20,879 nucleotides of DNA. Origin: Betaproteobacteria bacterium. Its GTDB lineage: Bacteria > Pseudomonadota > Gammaproteobacteria > Burkholderiales > Burkholderiaceae_E. Below the pieces are notes generated by a model that worked only from the letters and a program-made list of their open reading frames with translations, was not told where the DNA came from and did not search any database. The stretch spans positions 1 through 20,879 of the forward strand of contig RFPW01000015.1 of assembly GCA_009925965.1 (NCBI GenBank). The letters run 5' to 3'. The translations under genes were made by a program, and so were the position numbers. This document shows positions 8,702 through 16,683 of the stretch, in pieces. How positions within the stretch are numbered: position 1 is the first letter of the stretch; each line of letters starts with the position of its first letter.

Positions 8702-8726
8702 ATCCACACCAACCCACGAGGCCCAC

Positions 8727-9242
8727 ATGACGACTGCCTTTGATTTTGAAGCCCAGACCATCACGGGCGAATCCGTATCACTCTCGACCTACCACGGCAA
8801 GGTCCTACTGATTGTCAATACGGCCAGCGCCTGTGGCTTTACGCCTCAGTTTGGGGGCCTGCAGTCACTGTGGTCGACGTATGGCCCGAAGGGACTGGTC
8901 GTACTGGGATTTCCGAGTAATGAATTTGGCGCCCAGGACCCGGGAACGAATGGGGAGATTGCGCAGTTCTGTACAACTCGCTACTCGGTCAATTTCCCCA
9001 TGATGGCCAAGATCGAAGTCAATGGCAGTCACGCCCATCCCTTGTATCAATTCCTCAAGGGCGAAAAACCCGGCGTGTTCGGCACGGAATCGATCAAATG
9101 GAACTTCACCAAGTTCCTGGTCGGCCGCGATGGGCAGGTCATCAAGCGATATGGATCCACCGACAAGCCGGAGACCATTGCCACCGATATCGAGACCGCG
9201 CTCGGGGCGGCTGGCGCGGCTGGCGCGACTGGCGCGGTTTAA
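8727..9242 (+). CDS. gpx: Thiol (Cys-type) glutathione peroxidase
   Basis: 171-residue thioredoxin-fold peroxidase reducing H2O2 or organic hydroperoxides. Catalytic residues are visible: peroxidatic C36 in NTASACGFTPQ, Q70 in EFGAQDPG, and W125 and N126 in KWNFTKFLV. C82 in QFCTTRYSVNFP is at the resolving-cysteine position of thioredoxin-dependent members (same numbers as C36/C82 of yeast Gpx3), so thioredoxin may be the true reductant. The usual PCNQFG is PSNEFG here. Start ATG 8727 follows GAGG at 8718-8721; an open frame further upstream lies inside the peptidase gene and is not used. The last dozen residues are an Ala-Gly repeat beyond the normal family end. The stop overlaps the oppositely oriented ggt stop by four bases. 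No signal peptide; cytoplasmic. Confidence 0.93.
   Translation: MTTAFDFEAQTITGESVSLSTYHGKVLLIVNTASACGFTPQFGGLQSLWSTYGPKGLVVLGFPSNEFGAQDPGTNGEIAQFCTTRYSVNFPMMAKIEVNGSHAHPLYQFLKGEKPGVFGTESIKWNFTKFLVGRDGQVIKRYGSTDKPETIATDIETALGAAGAAGATGAV
9207..9239 (+). repeat. 9-base tandem repeat at the 3' end of gpx
   Basis: GCGGCTGGC (9207-9215), GCGGCTGGC (9216-9224), GCGACTGGC (9225-9233) and a partial copy GCGGTT (9234-9239). In the gpx frame these encode an Ala-Ala-Gly-type tail. The unit is a multiple of three, so copy changes keep the frame. The array abuts the converging ggt stop codon. Confidence 0.9.
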
Positions 9243-10861
9243 TAGCCAGCGGCTGCCCCGTCGCTACGGGGGTCAGATCCTCCGTAGCGCATGCCACTTT
9301 GCGGGTCGATCACGATGCCGTGGGCATGGCCCGCGAGCTCATTCCAGTCCCCCCACCGATTGAGGCGGTGGCCTCGGCGCTCGAGCTCGTCGATCGTCTC
9401 GCGCGGGAACCGGGCTTCGATGTGCAGCGTATCGCGGTCCTCCCCGAGCGCGAAGCGCCCCGAGAGCCAGCGTGGCGCCTCGAGCGCCTCCTGGATATTG
9501 CGGCCGAAGTCGATGAGGTTGATATACGTCTGCAGATGAATCTGTGGCTGCCCGTCGGCACCCATGCAGCCCACCACGCTCCACAATCGGCCGTCCCGAA
9601 AACCCATTGACGCGATCAGGGTATGAAGCGGAGTTTTGCCCGGTTCGAGACAGTTCGGATGGGTCGGATTGAGTGAGAAGTAGGCGGCGCGGTTTTGCAG
9701 CATCACGCCGGTCTGCCCCGCCACGACGGCCGAGCCAAATACGCCATAAAGGCTATGGATCAGCGACACCGCATTGCCTTGCGCATCTACGACCGCGATG
9801 TACACGGTATCGCCGGTCAGACTGCCGTACGAAGGGACCTTATCCCACGGCAAGGCCCGAGCCGGATCCATCAGCGGGCGACGCTCATCGGCATGCGTCT
9901 TGGCGATCAGCCGCTCCATCGGCACGTTGGCGAACAAGGGGTCGGCCAGAAAGCGGTCGCGATCGTGATACGCAATTTGTTTAGCTTGCACCATCAAGTG
10001 GGCCGGATCTGCACTGAGATAAGGTTTCTCGTGCAGCGCAAAGGGCTCAAGCAAATTGAGCATCTGCAACACGGTAAAACCCTGGGTCGGCGCGGGCGTC
10101 TCAAAAATCGTGACGTCGCGATACGTGCCCTGAAGGGGCTCACCCCACCGAGCGGTTTGCGCCGCTAGATCGGCTTCGGTAAAAAACCCGCCCTGCTCAG
10201 CCGCAAATCGGGCCAATTCGCGCCCCACGGCGCCCTCATAAAATCCGGCGGGTCCCTTCTGCGCGATCGCCTCGAGGGTATTTGCCAGATTGGGGTTAAA
10301 CAGCTTGCTGCCGGCCACTGGCACCTGGCCATGGGGCATAAAAATCGCGCACGACTCCGCATGCGGGGCGAGGTCCGCCTTCACATGCTCGATCCAGCCA
10401 GCCAGGCGCTGGGTGACCGGAAAACCATCGCGGGCATAGCCAATGGCGCTCTCCAGGCAACGCGACATGGGTAGCCGCCCATAGGCTGCATGGGCCTCGC
10501 CCCAACTCGCCACCGAACCTGGTGTCGTCAAAGTCGCTGGGAGAACACCGCGAAAAGGGATTTCTGAATGCCCTCGCGCCTTGAACCAATCGATCGAGGC
10601 ACTTGCGGCCGCGCGGCCGCCACCATCCAGATAACGCACCTGCCCGGTCTTTGCATCGTGAATCAACCAAAACGCATCGCCACCGACGCCAGTCATGTGT
10701 GGGTACAGCACCGCAAGCGCGGCACTGGTGGCAATCGCAGCATCCACCGCCGAACCGCCTGCGCGCAACACATCGACGCCCGCTTGTGAGGCCAGAGAAT
10801 GGGGGCACGTGACCATGCCGTGAGGCCCCATGGTGACGGGGCGGCCAGTGTTGATTTGCAA
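9239..10861 (-). CDS. ggt: Gamma-glutamyltransferase-family Ntn hydrolase, cytoplasmic
   Basis: 540-residue member of the gamma-glutamyltranspeptidase family: self-cleaving N-terminal-nucleophile enzymes acting on gamma-glutamyl amides such as glutathione. The large-subunit pattern PHSLASQAGVDVLRAGGSAVDAA is near residues 20-42. The likely self-cleavage point is before T352 in TGDTVYIAVVDAQGNAVS, which becomes the nucleophile. The C-terminal part shows GGSDPRSDGAAAGY. The start is TTG 10861, supported by AGGAG seven bases upstream; the next in-frame ATG (residue 11) lacks one. Unlike E. coli Ggt it has no signal peptide, so it should act in the cytoplasm. It is the last gene of the dpp operon, 57 bases after dppF, which suggests cleavage of what that importer delivers. 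Relatives with GVGGDAFWLI-type sequences include oxamate-amidohydrolase-like proteins, so the substrate is open. Confidence 0.9.
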   Translation of the reverse strand: MQINTGRPVTMGPHGMVTCPHSLASQAGVDVLRAGGSAVDAAIATSAALAVLYPHMTGVGGDAFWLIHDAKTGQVRYLDGGGRAAASASIDWFKARGHSEIPFRGVLPATLTTPGSVASWGEAHAAYGRLPMSRCLESAIGYARDGFPVTQRLAGWIEHVKADLAPHAESCAIFMPHGQVPVAGSKLFNPNLANTLEAIAQKGPAGFYEGAVGRELARFAAEQGGFFTEADLAAQTARWGEPLQGTYRDVTIFETPAPTQGFTVLQMLNLLEPFALHEKPYLSADPAHLMVQAKQIAYHDRDRFLADPLFANVPMERLIAKTHADERRPLMDPARALPWDKVPSYGSLTGDTVYIAVVDAQGNAVSLIHSLYGVFGSAVVAGQTGVMLQNRAAYFSLNPTHPNCLEPGKTPLHTLIASMGFRDGRLWSVVGCMGADGQPQIHLQTYINLIDFGRNIQEALEAPRWLSGRFALGEDRDTLHIEARFPRETIDELERRGHRLNRWGDWNELAGHAHGIVIDPQSGMRYGGSDPRSDGAAAGY

Positions 10862-10887
10862 AGCAGTGCTCCTGGGGGCGTTCGACC

Positions 10888-10904
10888 AGCGCTTGATCAG
10901 CGCT
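10888..10904 (-). other. Hairpin between dppF and ggt
   Basis: AGCGCT at 10888-10893 and again at 10899-10904 (each its own reverse complement) can pair around a five-base loop, giving a 6-bp GC-rich stem in the mRNA just upstream of the ggt ribosome site. No T run follows. It may be an mRNA processing or stabilising structure; function is inferred. Confidence 0.4.
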
Positions 10905-10918
10905 CGATCGGAGTTTGA

Positions 10919-11929
10919 TCAGAGGTCGAGAATATCGCGAATTGGAAAATGACAGGCGACCCGGCGCGCGCCGTTCGGATCGGGGTCCTCAGGGTGTTTG
11001 AGCACCGGATCTGAGGTCAGACAAAACGGGACAGCTTGCGGGCACCGTGAGGCAAAGCGACAGCCCGCGGGCAGATCAATCGGACTCGGGATCTCGCCCT
11101 TGAGCGAGGCCGTGAGAGGGCGGCCGAAACTGGGAAACGCGCGCATCAGACCCCGGGTGTAGGGGTGCATGGGTCGATGCAAAATGTCAGCCGTCGCCCC
11201 CTCCTCGACGATGCGGCCCAAATACAAAACGGCGATGCGGGTACAGAGATAGCTCGCCACGCCAAGATCGTGGGTGATGAAGATCAGCGTCAAGCCCATT
11301 TCGCGGCAGAGTCCGCGCAAGAGGTTGAGCAACTGTGCCTGCACCGAGACATCCAGGCCAGCAACGGATTCGTCCGCGACGATCGTCTTGGGTTCAGCAG
11401 CAAGAGCGCGCGCCACCGCCACGCGGCGAACCTGGCCCCCTGACAGTTCACTCGGATAGCGGTCGGCCAGATCAGCCGCAAGACCGACCTTCTCAAGTAG
11501 TGCAAGAACACGCCCCTCGACCTCGGATTCGGGACACAGCCGGTACAAGCGCAGAGGTTCGGCAAGGATTGCGCGGATCCGCATGCGCGGGTTCATTGAT
11601 CCGCGAGCATCCTGGTAAATGAAGGCGACTTCGCGACGAAAGGTCTGACGCGCCGCGCGATCAAACTGCTCAATATCAACCTGGCGATAAAGAAGTCGCC
11701 CATCCGTAGCCGGCTCCAGGCCGAGCATCAGTCGCACCAGCGTACTTTTGCCGGAGCCGCTTTCACCCACCAGCGCGATCGAATCGCCCTGGGCAATCTC
11801 AAGGCGCACCCCATTGAGCGCTTTAAGTAGACGCGGTTGACCGGCGCTGAACCAGCCCGAACCCGGGGTCGTCCCGACCCGGTACGTCTTCTCAACATCG
11901 AGTACGGTGAACAGTGGAGTCCCCATCAT
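10919..11929 (-). CDS. dppF: Peptide ABC transporter ATPase, DppF/OppF type
   Basis: 336-residue ATPase partner of the peptide importer. Motifs: Walker A GESGSGKST (55-63), Q-loop IYQDARGSMNP (104-114), signature LSGGQVRR (162-169), Walker B TIVADES (182-188) and switch H220. The Walker B neighbourhood reads ADESVAGLD where most relatives have DEP, a proline-to-serine change next to the catalytic Glu. The C-terminus has the oligopeptide-transporter extension with cysteines C290, C296, C303 and C326, a pattern that in some OppD/DppD proteins holds a [4Fe-4S] cluster. ATG 11929 overlaps the dppD stop as ATGA. It works with DppD on the cytoplasmic side of the DppBC pore. Peptide or glutathione substrate cannot be told from the ATPase. 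Confidence 0.92.
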   Translation of the reverse strand: MMGTPLFTVLDVEKTYRVGTTPGSGWFSAGQPRLLKALNGVRLEIAQGDSIALVGESGSGKSTLVRLMLGLEPATDGRLLYRQVDIEQFDRAARQTFRREVAFIYQDARGSMNPRMRIRAILAEPLRLYRLCPESEVEGRVLALLEKVGLAADLADRYPSELSGGQVRRVAVARALAAEPKTIVADESVAGLDVSVQAQLLNLLRGLCREMGLTLIFITHDLGVASYLCTRIAVLYLGRIVEEGATADILHRPMHPYTRGLMRAFPSFGRPLTASLKGEIPSPIDLPAGCRFASRCPQAVPFCLTSDPVLKHPEDPDPNGARRVACHFPIRDILDL

Positions 11930-12957
11930 GGCGCCCCAGCGCCGACTGGGGTGGGCGCAGAAATGGGAGCAGGAGTAGGGACAGCAGCAGAGGTTGGCAA
12001 ATCAGCGATCAACCAACAAGCCACCGCACGGCCCTGATACGCAATCAACGGTGGGCGGTCCTTGAAACATCGCGGGATCGCGTGTGGACATCGAGTACAG
12101 AAATGACAACCATCGGGCATCTCATTCAAGCTGGGAACACTACCGACCAGCGGCTTAAGCAGTTCTGAATCGAGTTCCACGACGCACGACCGTAAGCCAA
12201 TCGTGTACGGATGTTTGGGTGTGCCCAACACCGCTGTGGCCGGCCCCGTTTCGACCACCTGCCCGGCATACAACACGGCAATGTCGTCACAAACCTGGGC
12301 AGCAAGCGCCAGATCGTGCAGCACAAAAATCGCACTCGATCCACTGGCACGGACCTGCAGCAGAATCAGCTCCATGATTTGCGCCTGAATCGTGACGTCG
12401 AGCGCGCTGGTGGGTTCGTCCGCGATCAGGAGCTGCGGGTTACAGGCCAGCGCGATGGAGATCATGACGCGCTGTTGCATACCGCCTGAGAGTTGATGCG
12501 GATACGCATTGAGACGCGAACGCGCATCTGGGATGCCCACCTGCGTCAGCAACTCAATCGCGCGCGCCGCAGCCTCACGGGAACCTAAACCCAGGTGCCG
12601 CTTCAGCGGCTCGCAAATCTGTTGTCCGACGGTAAAACAGGGATCCAGCGAGGCGGTCGCATCCTGAAAAACGAGTCCGATCCGGTTGCCGCGCAGGGCG
12701 CGATATTGCGCTTCGGGGAGGCCTACTAACTCGGTACCTGCAAACACCATACTGCCAAACAGCTCGACTTCGGGGGGGCGCAACAGCCCAATCAAGGCCA
12801 TTGCCAGGGTGGATTTACCCGCCCCGGATTCGCCCAGCAGACCCAGTGTGCGGCCAGGATCGAGCGTCAGGGTCACGGCATCGAGCACGGCATGAGGACC
12901 ACGGCGCAGGGTGAAATCCTGCAGCGACAGCAGCGGACCGGATTGACCATTCAACAT
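11926..12957 (-). CDS. dppD: Peptide ABC transporter ATPase, DppD/OppD type
   Basis: 343-residue ATPase of the peptide importer. Motifs: Walker A GESGAGKST (42-50), Q-loop VFQDATASLDP (97-107), signature LSGGMQQR (156-163), Walker B LLIADEPTSALD (176-187) and switch H214. The C-terminal oligopeptide-transporter extension contains C284, C287, C290, C297 and C314. Four of these match the C-X5-C-X6-C...C pattern linked to [4Fe-4S] binding in the family, and one cysteine is extra. After the normal end (about residue 320) there is a 20-residue Pro/Ala/Thr-rich tail not expected for DppD. It lies 12 bases after dppC and overlaps dppF by ATGA, so the two ATPases are translationally coupled. Confidence 0.92.
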   Translation of the reverse strand: MLNGQSGPLLSLQDFTLRRGPHAVLDAVTLTLDPGRTLGLLGESGAGKSTLAMALIGLLRPPEVELFGSMVFAGTELVGLPEAQYRALRGNRIGLVFQDATASLDPCFTVGQQICEPLKRHLGLGSREAAARAIELLTQVGIPDARSRLNAYPHQLSGGMQQRVMISIALACNPQLLIADEPTSALDVTIQAQIMELILLQVRASGSSAIFVLHDLALAAQVCDDIAVLYAGQVVETGPATAVLGTPKHPYTIGLRSCVVELDSELLKPLVGSVPSLNEMPDGCHFCTRCPHAIPRCFKDRPPLIAYQGRAVACWLIADLPTSAAVPTPAPISAPTPVGAGAP

Positions 12958-12969
12958 GGGCTTCGCACC

Positions 12970-13803
12970 TTAGTGTCCCCCTGAGCGCGGATCGAACGCG
13001 TCGCGCAAGCCATCGCCGAGCAAGGTCAACCCAATCAGCAACAATGCAAGTGCGACCCCAGGGAAGCCGGAGATCCACGGGGCCATGGTGATAAACCCTC
13101 GTCCCTCGGCAATGATCAAGCCCCAGTCGGGCGTGGGCGGCACCACCCCAATTCCAAAAAAGGAGAGCCCGGATTCCAGCAAGATCGCTGTGCTGATCCG
13201 GATCCCGGCCTGGACCATGAGCGAGGACAGGACATTGGGCAATAGGTGGCGCACGATGATGCGAAAGGGCGAGACCCCCATGAGACGCGCGGCTTCAATG
13301 AAAGGGCGTGCCTTGACCTGCAACACGTCCGATCGGACGATGCGCGCAAACGGCCCGACGAATGAGATCGCCAAGGCGTAAACCACCTTATCGGTTCCCA
13401 TTCCAAGGACTGCAACAAAAGCAATCGCCAGAATGATTTCAGGAAACGCAAGAATGGCATCCACCAGCCGCATCAAGGCCCATTCGACCCGACCGCCGAG
13501 TAGCCCGGCTGACAATCCGATGATCAGGCCACCGAGCAAGCCCAACGCGACGGATGCGAAGCCAATTCCCAGCGCCAGACGCGCCCCATAGAGCATCCGC
13601 GAGTAGACGTCCTGACCAAAAGAATCCGTGCCCAGCCAATGCTCCGCACTTGGTCCCTGGAGTGCGAACTCTAGGTTCTGTTCAGTCGGGTTATAGGGCG
13701 CGAGCACCGGCGCGAAGACGGCCATCAGGATGAACACTCCCACGATGGCGAGACCGAACATCGCGTTTCGCTGATGCGAAACGGCCTTCCAGAAGCTCTT
13801 CAT
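12970..13803 (-). CDS. dppC: Peptide ABC transporter permease, DppC type
   Basis: 277-residue inner-membrane permease. The N-terminal membrane segment is followed by the DppC/OppC-specific periplasmic stretch HWLGTDSFGQDVYSRMLYGAR (near residues 55-75), then five further hydrophobic segments. The ATPase-contact EAA loop is EAARLMGVSPFRIIVRHLLP (about 169-188). The C-terminus GDGLRDAFDPR is the usual family ending. The start overlaps the dppB stop as ATGA (13800-13803). Length and motifs are complete. It forms the pore with DppB; the substrate is not determinable from this subunit. Confidence 0.94.
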   Translation of the reverse strand: MKSFWKAVSHQRNAMFGLAIVGVFILMAVFAPVLAPYNPTEQNLEFALQGPSAEHWLGTDSFGQDVYSRMLYGARLALGIGFASVALGLLGGLIIGLSAGLLGGRVEWALMRLVDAILAFPEIILAIAFVAVLGMGTDKVVYALAISFVGPFARIVRSDVLQVKARPFIEAARLMGVSPFRIIVRHLLPNVLSSLMVQAGIRISTAILLESGLSFFGIGVVPPTPDWGLIIAEGRGFITMAPWISGFPGVALALLLIGLTLLGDGLRDAFDPRSGGH

Positions 13804-14750
13804 CGCGCACGTAACCTTGGATCCAAAAATCGATACGTCTGATCAACCACAAGGTTGACCATGACAAAAAAAAGCGCGGTCAACATGACACCCGCCTGAA
13901 CCACGCCGTATTCACGTGACAGCACCGCGGTGGTGATCATCTGCCCAAGTCCGGGCACCGCAAACACCACCTCCGTCATGACCGCGCCGCGCAACAAGCC
14001 CCCTAACTGCAAACCGATGACGGTCACAAGCGGCATCATGACGTTGCGCATTGCATGCACCCCGACGACCCGCACCATGGGCTCACCGCGCGCGCGCACT
14101 GCCGCAATAAAAGGCTGGTTGAGGACTTCAATCAGGCTCGAACGCGTCGTGATCGCGATCAATCCGGTGTAATAGACCGCCAACGTGATGGCGGGCAAGG
14201 CGAGGTGGTAAAGGCCATCCCAAAAGTCATCCCAGGGCCGCACAAATCCCATGGTGGGGAACCATCCCAACTCGACCCCGAAGACCCAGATCAGGATGAT
14301 GCCCAGATAAAAACTGGGGAAGGCCGAACCAAGCACCGACAGCGATGAGACCAACCCATCGACCCAGCGGCCCCGGAACAGGGCTGCCAACAAGCCAGCC
14401 GGGATCCCGAGCGTGAGTGCCATCAGCAAAGAGAGGGTTGCCAGCGATAGCGTGACCGGCAGCGCCTGAAGGACCGCCTGCTTAAAAATATTGTCACGAG
14501 TGACATAGGAAATTCCCCAGTCACCCTGGACGAAACGCCCCAGCCAATGGAGGTACTGCACCGTCACTGGCTGGTCAAGCCCCAACTCGTGCATGAGCCG
14601 GGCATAAGCCTGCGGCGAATACTCCGACCCAAGCAGGAGCATGACGGGATCGCCTGGCGCCATTTTCAGAAAGAAAAAGGCCACCACCGACACGATCAAC
14701 AGCACCAGCAGGGTCTGCAGAAGCTTGATCAAGGCAGCATTCATCAGCAT
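13800..14750 (-). CDS. dppB: Peptide ABC transporter permease, DppB type
   Basis: 316-residue inner-membrane permease with about six hydrophobic segments. The start of the mature pattern, LLQTLLVLLIVSVVAFFFLK then MAPGDPV, is the DppB/OppB hallmark. The EAA-like loop is AAVRARGEPMVRVVGVHAMRN. The start is uncertain. ATG 14750 (or ATG 14744) places the first membrane segment right after a few residues, as in relatives, but neither has a clear ribosome site. The open frame extends to a TTG at 14810, which would add 20 charged residues and run through a hairpin, so I reject that extension. It follows dppA and overlaps dppC by ATGA. Confidence 0.9.
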   Translation of the reverse strand: MLMNAALIKLLQTLLVLLIVSVVAFFFLKMAPGDPVMLLLGSEYSPQAYARLMHELGLDQPVTVQYLHWLGRFVQGDWGISYVTRDNIFKQAVLQALPVTLSLATLSLLMALTLGIPAGLLAALFRGRWVDGLVSSLSVLGSAFPSFYLGIILIWVFGVELGWFPTMGFVRPWDDFWDGLYHLALPAITLAVYYTGLIAITTRSSLIEVLNQPFIAAVRARGEPMVRVVGVHAMRNVMMPLVTVIGLQLGGLLRGAVMTEVVFAVPGLGQMITTAVLSREYGVVQAGVMLTALFFVMVNLVVDQTYRFLDPRLRAR

Positions 14751-14775
14751 TGGGGACCGCGAATGAGTCCTCGGC

Positions 14776-14799
14776 GCGTAGTCGATGATTCGACGACGC
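14776..14799 (-). other. Intercistronic hairpin between dppA and dppB
   Basis: On the minus strand GCGTCGTCGA pairs with TCGACTACGC around the loop ATCA: ten base pairs with a single C-T mismatch. It lies between the dppA stop (14829) and the dppB start. No U tract follows. Hairpins in this position after binding-protein genes commonly protect the upstream mRNA and lower downstream expression, giving excess binding protein. The structure is seen; the role is inferred from other operons. Confidence 0.55.
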
Positions 14800-14828
14800 A
14801 CCTGGGGCAAGGGCTAAACCGATTCAGG

Positions 14829-16490
14829 TCAGAGCTTCTTGAGGCTGACGGTGTGCATGTTCATTAAATCAACCGGCACATATTTGAAGCCTTCGACCCG
14901 CTTGTTGAAGATCTTGTAGACCTTGGTATGCGCCAACACTGCAATCGGCGCATCCTTTTGCATCATCAAATCTTCAGCCGCGTAGTAGAGCTTTTTGCGC
15001 TCTGCCTGATTAACGCTTTCGGACGCCTTGATGACTAGTTTGTCGAACTCGGGATTGCTGTAGCCCACGTAATTCCAGGGCATCCCCGTTAGCCATTCCG
15101 GGCGAATTGTCTCGTCCGGATCCAGGTCGGCCTGCCATGCTTCGTCATAAAGATCGAACTCACCGGCGTTACGGCGCTTGGTCAGGATGGCACGGTCCAT
15201 GAGATCAAGATTGACCTTAATACCAATCTTTGCAAGCATCGGAATGATCAACTGTGCGTTCCGGCTACCGCTGCCACCATTGCTGGTGAAGGCCTCGGTG
15301 GCAATGTAGTTGACCGTAATCTCACCTTGTTCTTTGGCCTTGGCCCGGTACTCCTGAGCCCGCTTGAGATCGAAAAACTGCCCGCGACCGCTCTTGGCGA
15401 TGTTGGGATCATAAAAACCGTTCATGGGCGGAGAGATCAACGAATAGGCCGGAATCGCATCACCAAAATAGCCCTGCTTGACCAGCACGTTACGGTCGAT
15501 GGCGAACGCGACCGCGAGTCGCAGATTCACATCTTCAAATGGCCCCTTCTTGTTGTTCATGCCAAGAAAGGCGTAGTTGCCCTCGACCTCGCCGTAGATA
15601 TTGAGGTTTTTATTTGCTCTCAGCTGGGACATGAACTGAAACGGACAGGCGTCCATGCCGTCGACCTGGCCGGAGAGCACCGCCGCGACCGCCGAGGTGG
15701 GCTCCTTGATCAGATTGATCTGAATCTTGTCAAGATACGGCAGGCCCTTCTCAAAGTAATCGGGGTTGCGTTCGAGCTCGATGAGCTCATTTTCTTTCCA
15801 CTGGACGAATCTGAACGGTCCGGTACCCACCGGGTTACGCCCGAAGTCTTTGCCAAATTTTTCAACGGCCGACCGCGATACGATCGTCCCAGCCCGGCCA
15901 GTCGCACCGGTCATCGCCACCTGAAAAAAAGCGAAAGGCTTGTCATAGCGGATGCGCACCGTCAGCGGATCGACGATATCGATGCCCGCTAAATCCTTAA
16001 CCATCCAGACATGGGGCGACCCGGTGACCGGGTCTTTGACCCGCTCAATGCTCCACTTCACGGCCGCCGCATCGCACGCGTCACCATTATGGAATTTGAC
16101 ACCAGGTCGGATCTTGAAGAGGTGCGTCTTCTCGTCGACCATCTTCCAGGACTCGGCCAGGTCAGGCACAAAGCTCACTGCTTTGCCGTCGTAGACCACC
16201 TTGAGCAGGCCGTTATAGATGTTGTTGTGAATCTTGATCGCACCCAAAGAACCGGTGAAGTGGGGATCCAAGGTGTCAGGGCTGACGATCTGCGCCCACT
16301 TCAGAATGCCACCGCGCATGGGCTCGCCAGCGGCGGCGGCTTCACCGACCAGGGAGCCAACGCCGAGCGCTGCCGCTCCAGTCGCCATCGCTTGTAAGAA
16401 TCCGCGCCGGCCCAGGTCGTGGGCAAGACGAGCGGCAAGTTGTTGCTTAAGATCAGAATCAAGATCCGAATTGAGATCTGAAGGGCTCAT
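14829..16490 (-). CDS. dppA: Periplasmic peptide-binding protein (SBP_bac_5 family), Tat-exported
   Basis: 553-residue solute-binding protein of the DppA/OppA family (SBP_bac_5). The N-terminus has an unusually long acidic/Asp-Leu-rich lead of about 27 residues. A twin-arginine motif GRRGFLQ follows (about 27-33), then a mild hydrophobic stretch and an Ala-rich end near residue 53, so export is probably by Tat in the folded state. The mature part shows GGILKWAQIVSPDTLDPH, the LAESWK region, HLFKIRPGVKFHNGDA and FAFAIDRNVLVKQGYFG-like patterns typical of the family. ATG 16490 is the only good start; a weak AGGA lies about ten bases upstream. It is the first gene of dppABCDF-ggt and carries a sigma-54-like promoter upstream. 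The ligand (dipeptide, glutathione, opine, gamma-glutamyl amide) is unknown. Confidence 0.92.
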   Translation of the reverse strand: MSPSDLNSDLDSDLKQQLAARLAHDLGRRGFLQAMATGAAALGVGSLVGEAAAAGEPMRGGILKWAQIVSPDTLDPHFTGSLGAIKIHNNIYNGLLKVVYDGKAVSFVPDLAESWKMVDEKTHLFKIRPGVKFHNGDACDAAAVKWSIERVKDPVTGSPHVWMVKDLAGIDIVDPLTVRIRYDKPFAFFQVAMTGATGRAGTIVSRSAVEKFGKDFGRNPVGTGPFRFVQWKENELIELERNPDYFEKGLPYLDKIQINLIKEPTSAVAAVLSGQVDGMDACPFQFMSQLRANKNLNIYGEVEGNYAFLGMNNKKGPFEDVNLRLAVAFAIDRNVLVKQGYFGDAIPAYSLISPPMNGFYDPNIAKSGRGQFFDLKRAQEYRAKAKEQGEITVNYIATEAFTSNGGSGSRNAQLIIPMLAKIGIKVNLDLMDRAILTKRRNAGEFDLYDEAWQADLDPDETIRPEWLTGMPWNYVGYSNPEFDKLVIKASESVNQAERKKLYYAAEDLMMQKDAPIAVLAHTKVYKIFNKRVEGFKYVPVDLMNMHTVSLKKL

Positions 16491-16547
16491 CGTTGGGGGT
16501 CCTAGGGGTCAGTGAAAAATCGTCCAACTGAGGACAAACCCCTACGG

Positions 16548-16564
16548 AGCAACCCTTATGCCAA
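16548..16564 (-). promoter_or_regulatory. Putative sigma-54 (-24/-12) promoter of the dpp-ggt operon
   Basis: The minus strand reads TTGGCATAAGGGTTGCT. This fits the RpoN consensus TGGCAC-N5-TTGC(A/T) with one mismatch (T for C), the invariant GG and GC being exactly ten bases apart. Transcription would begin about 12 bases past the GC, near 16538, leaving a leader of about 50 bases before the dppA ATG. No comparably good sigma-70 pair was seen between dppA and the toxin gene. Confidence 0.65.
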
Positions 16565-16683
16565 GCGTTTTCGGACCCGCTGGATAGATGAACTGCACGA
16601 TTGCGGTGCGTGCGGCGCCCGATTCGATAAATCCGACGGATAGGTTCGAGATGCCCGCACCAAAGTAAGGCGAATCAGCCAAC

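Noticed and set aside
9256..9288. Two competing stem-loops (CCCCGT/ACGGGG and GCTACGG/CCGTAGC) just after the gpx stop, possible terminator or switch
   Set aside because: They fall in the conserved C-terminal codons of ggt (GGSDPRSDGAA), lack a T run, and are most simply explained by coding constraint.
12345..12361. TGGCACGGACCTGCA on the plus strand resembling a sigma-54 promoter
   Set aside because: The spacing between GG and GC is off by one and it lies inside dppD on the antisense strand with no plus-strand gene downstream.
14751..14810. Extended dppB from a TTG at 14810
   Set aside because: The added residues are charged and unlike the family, there is no ribosome site, and the segment forms an intercistronic hairpin.
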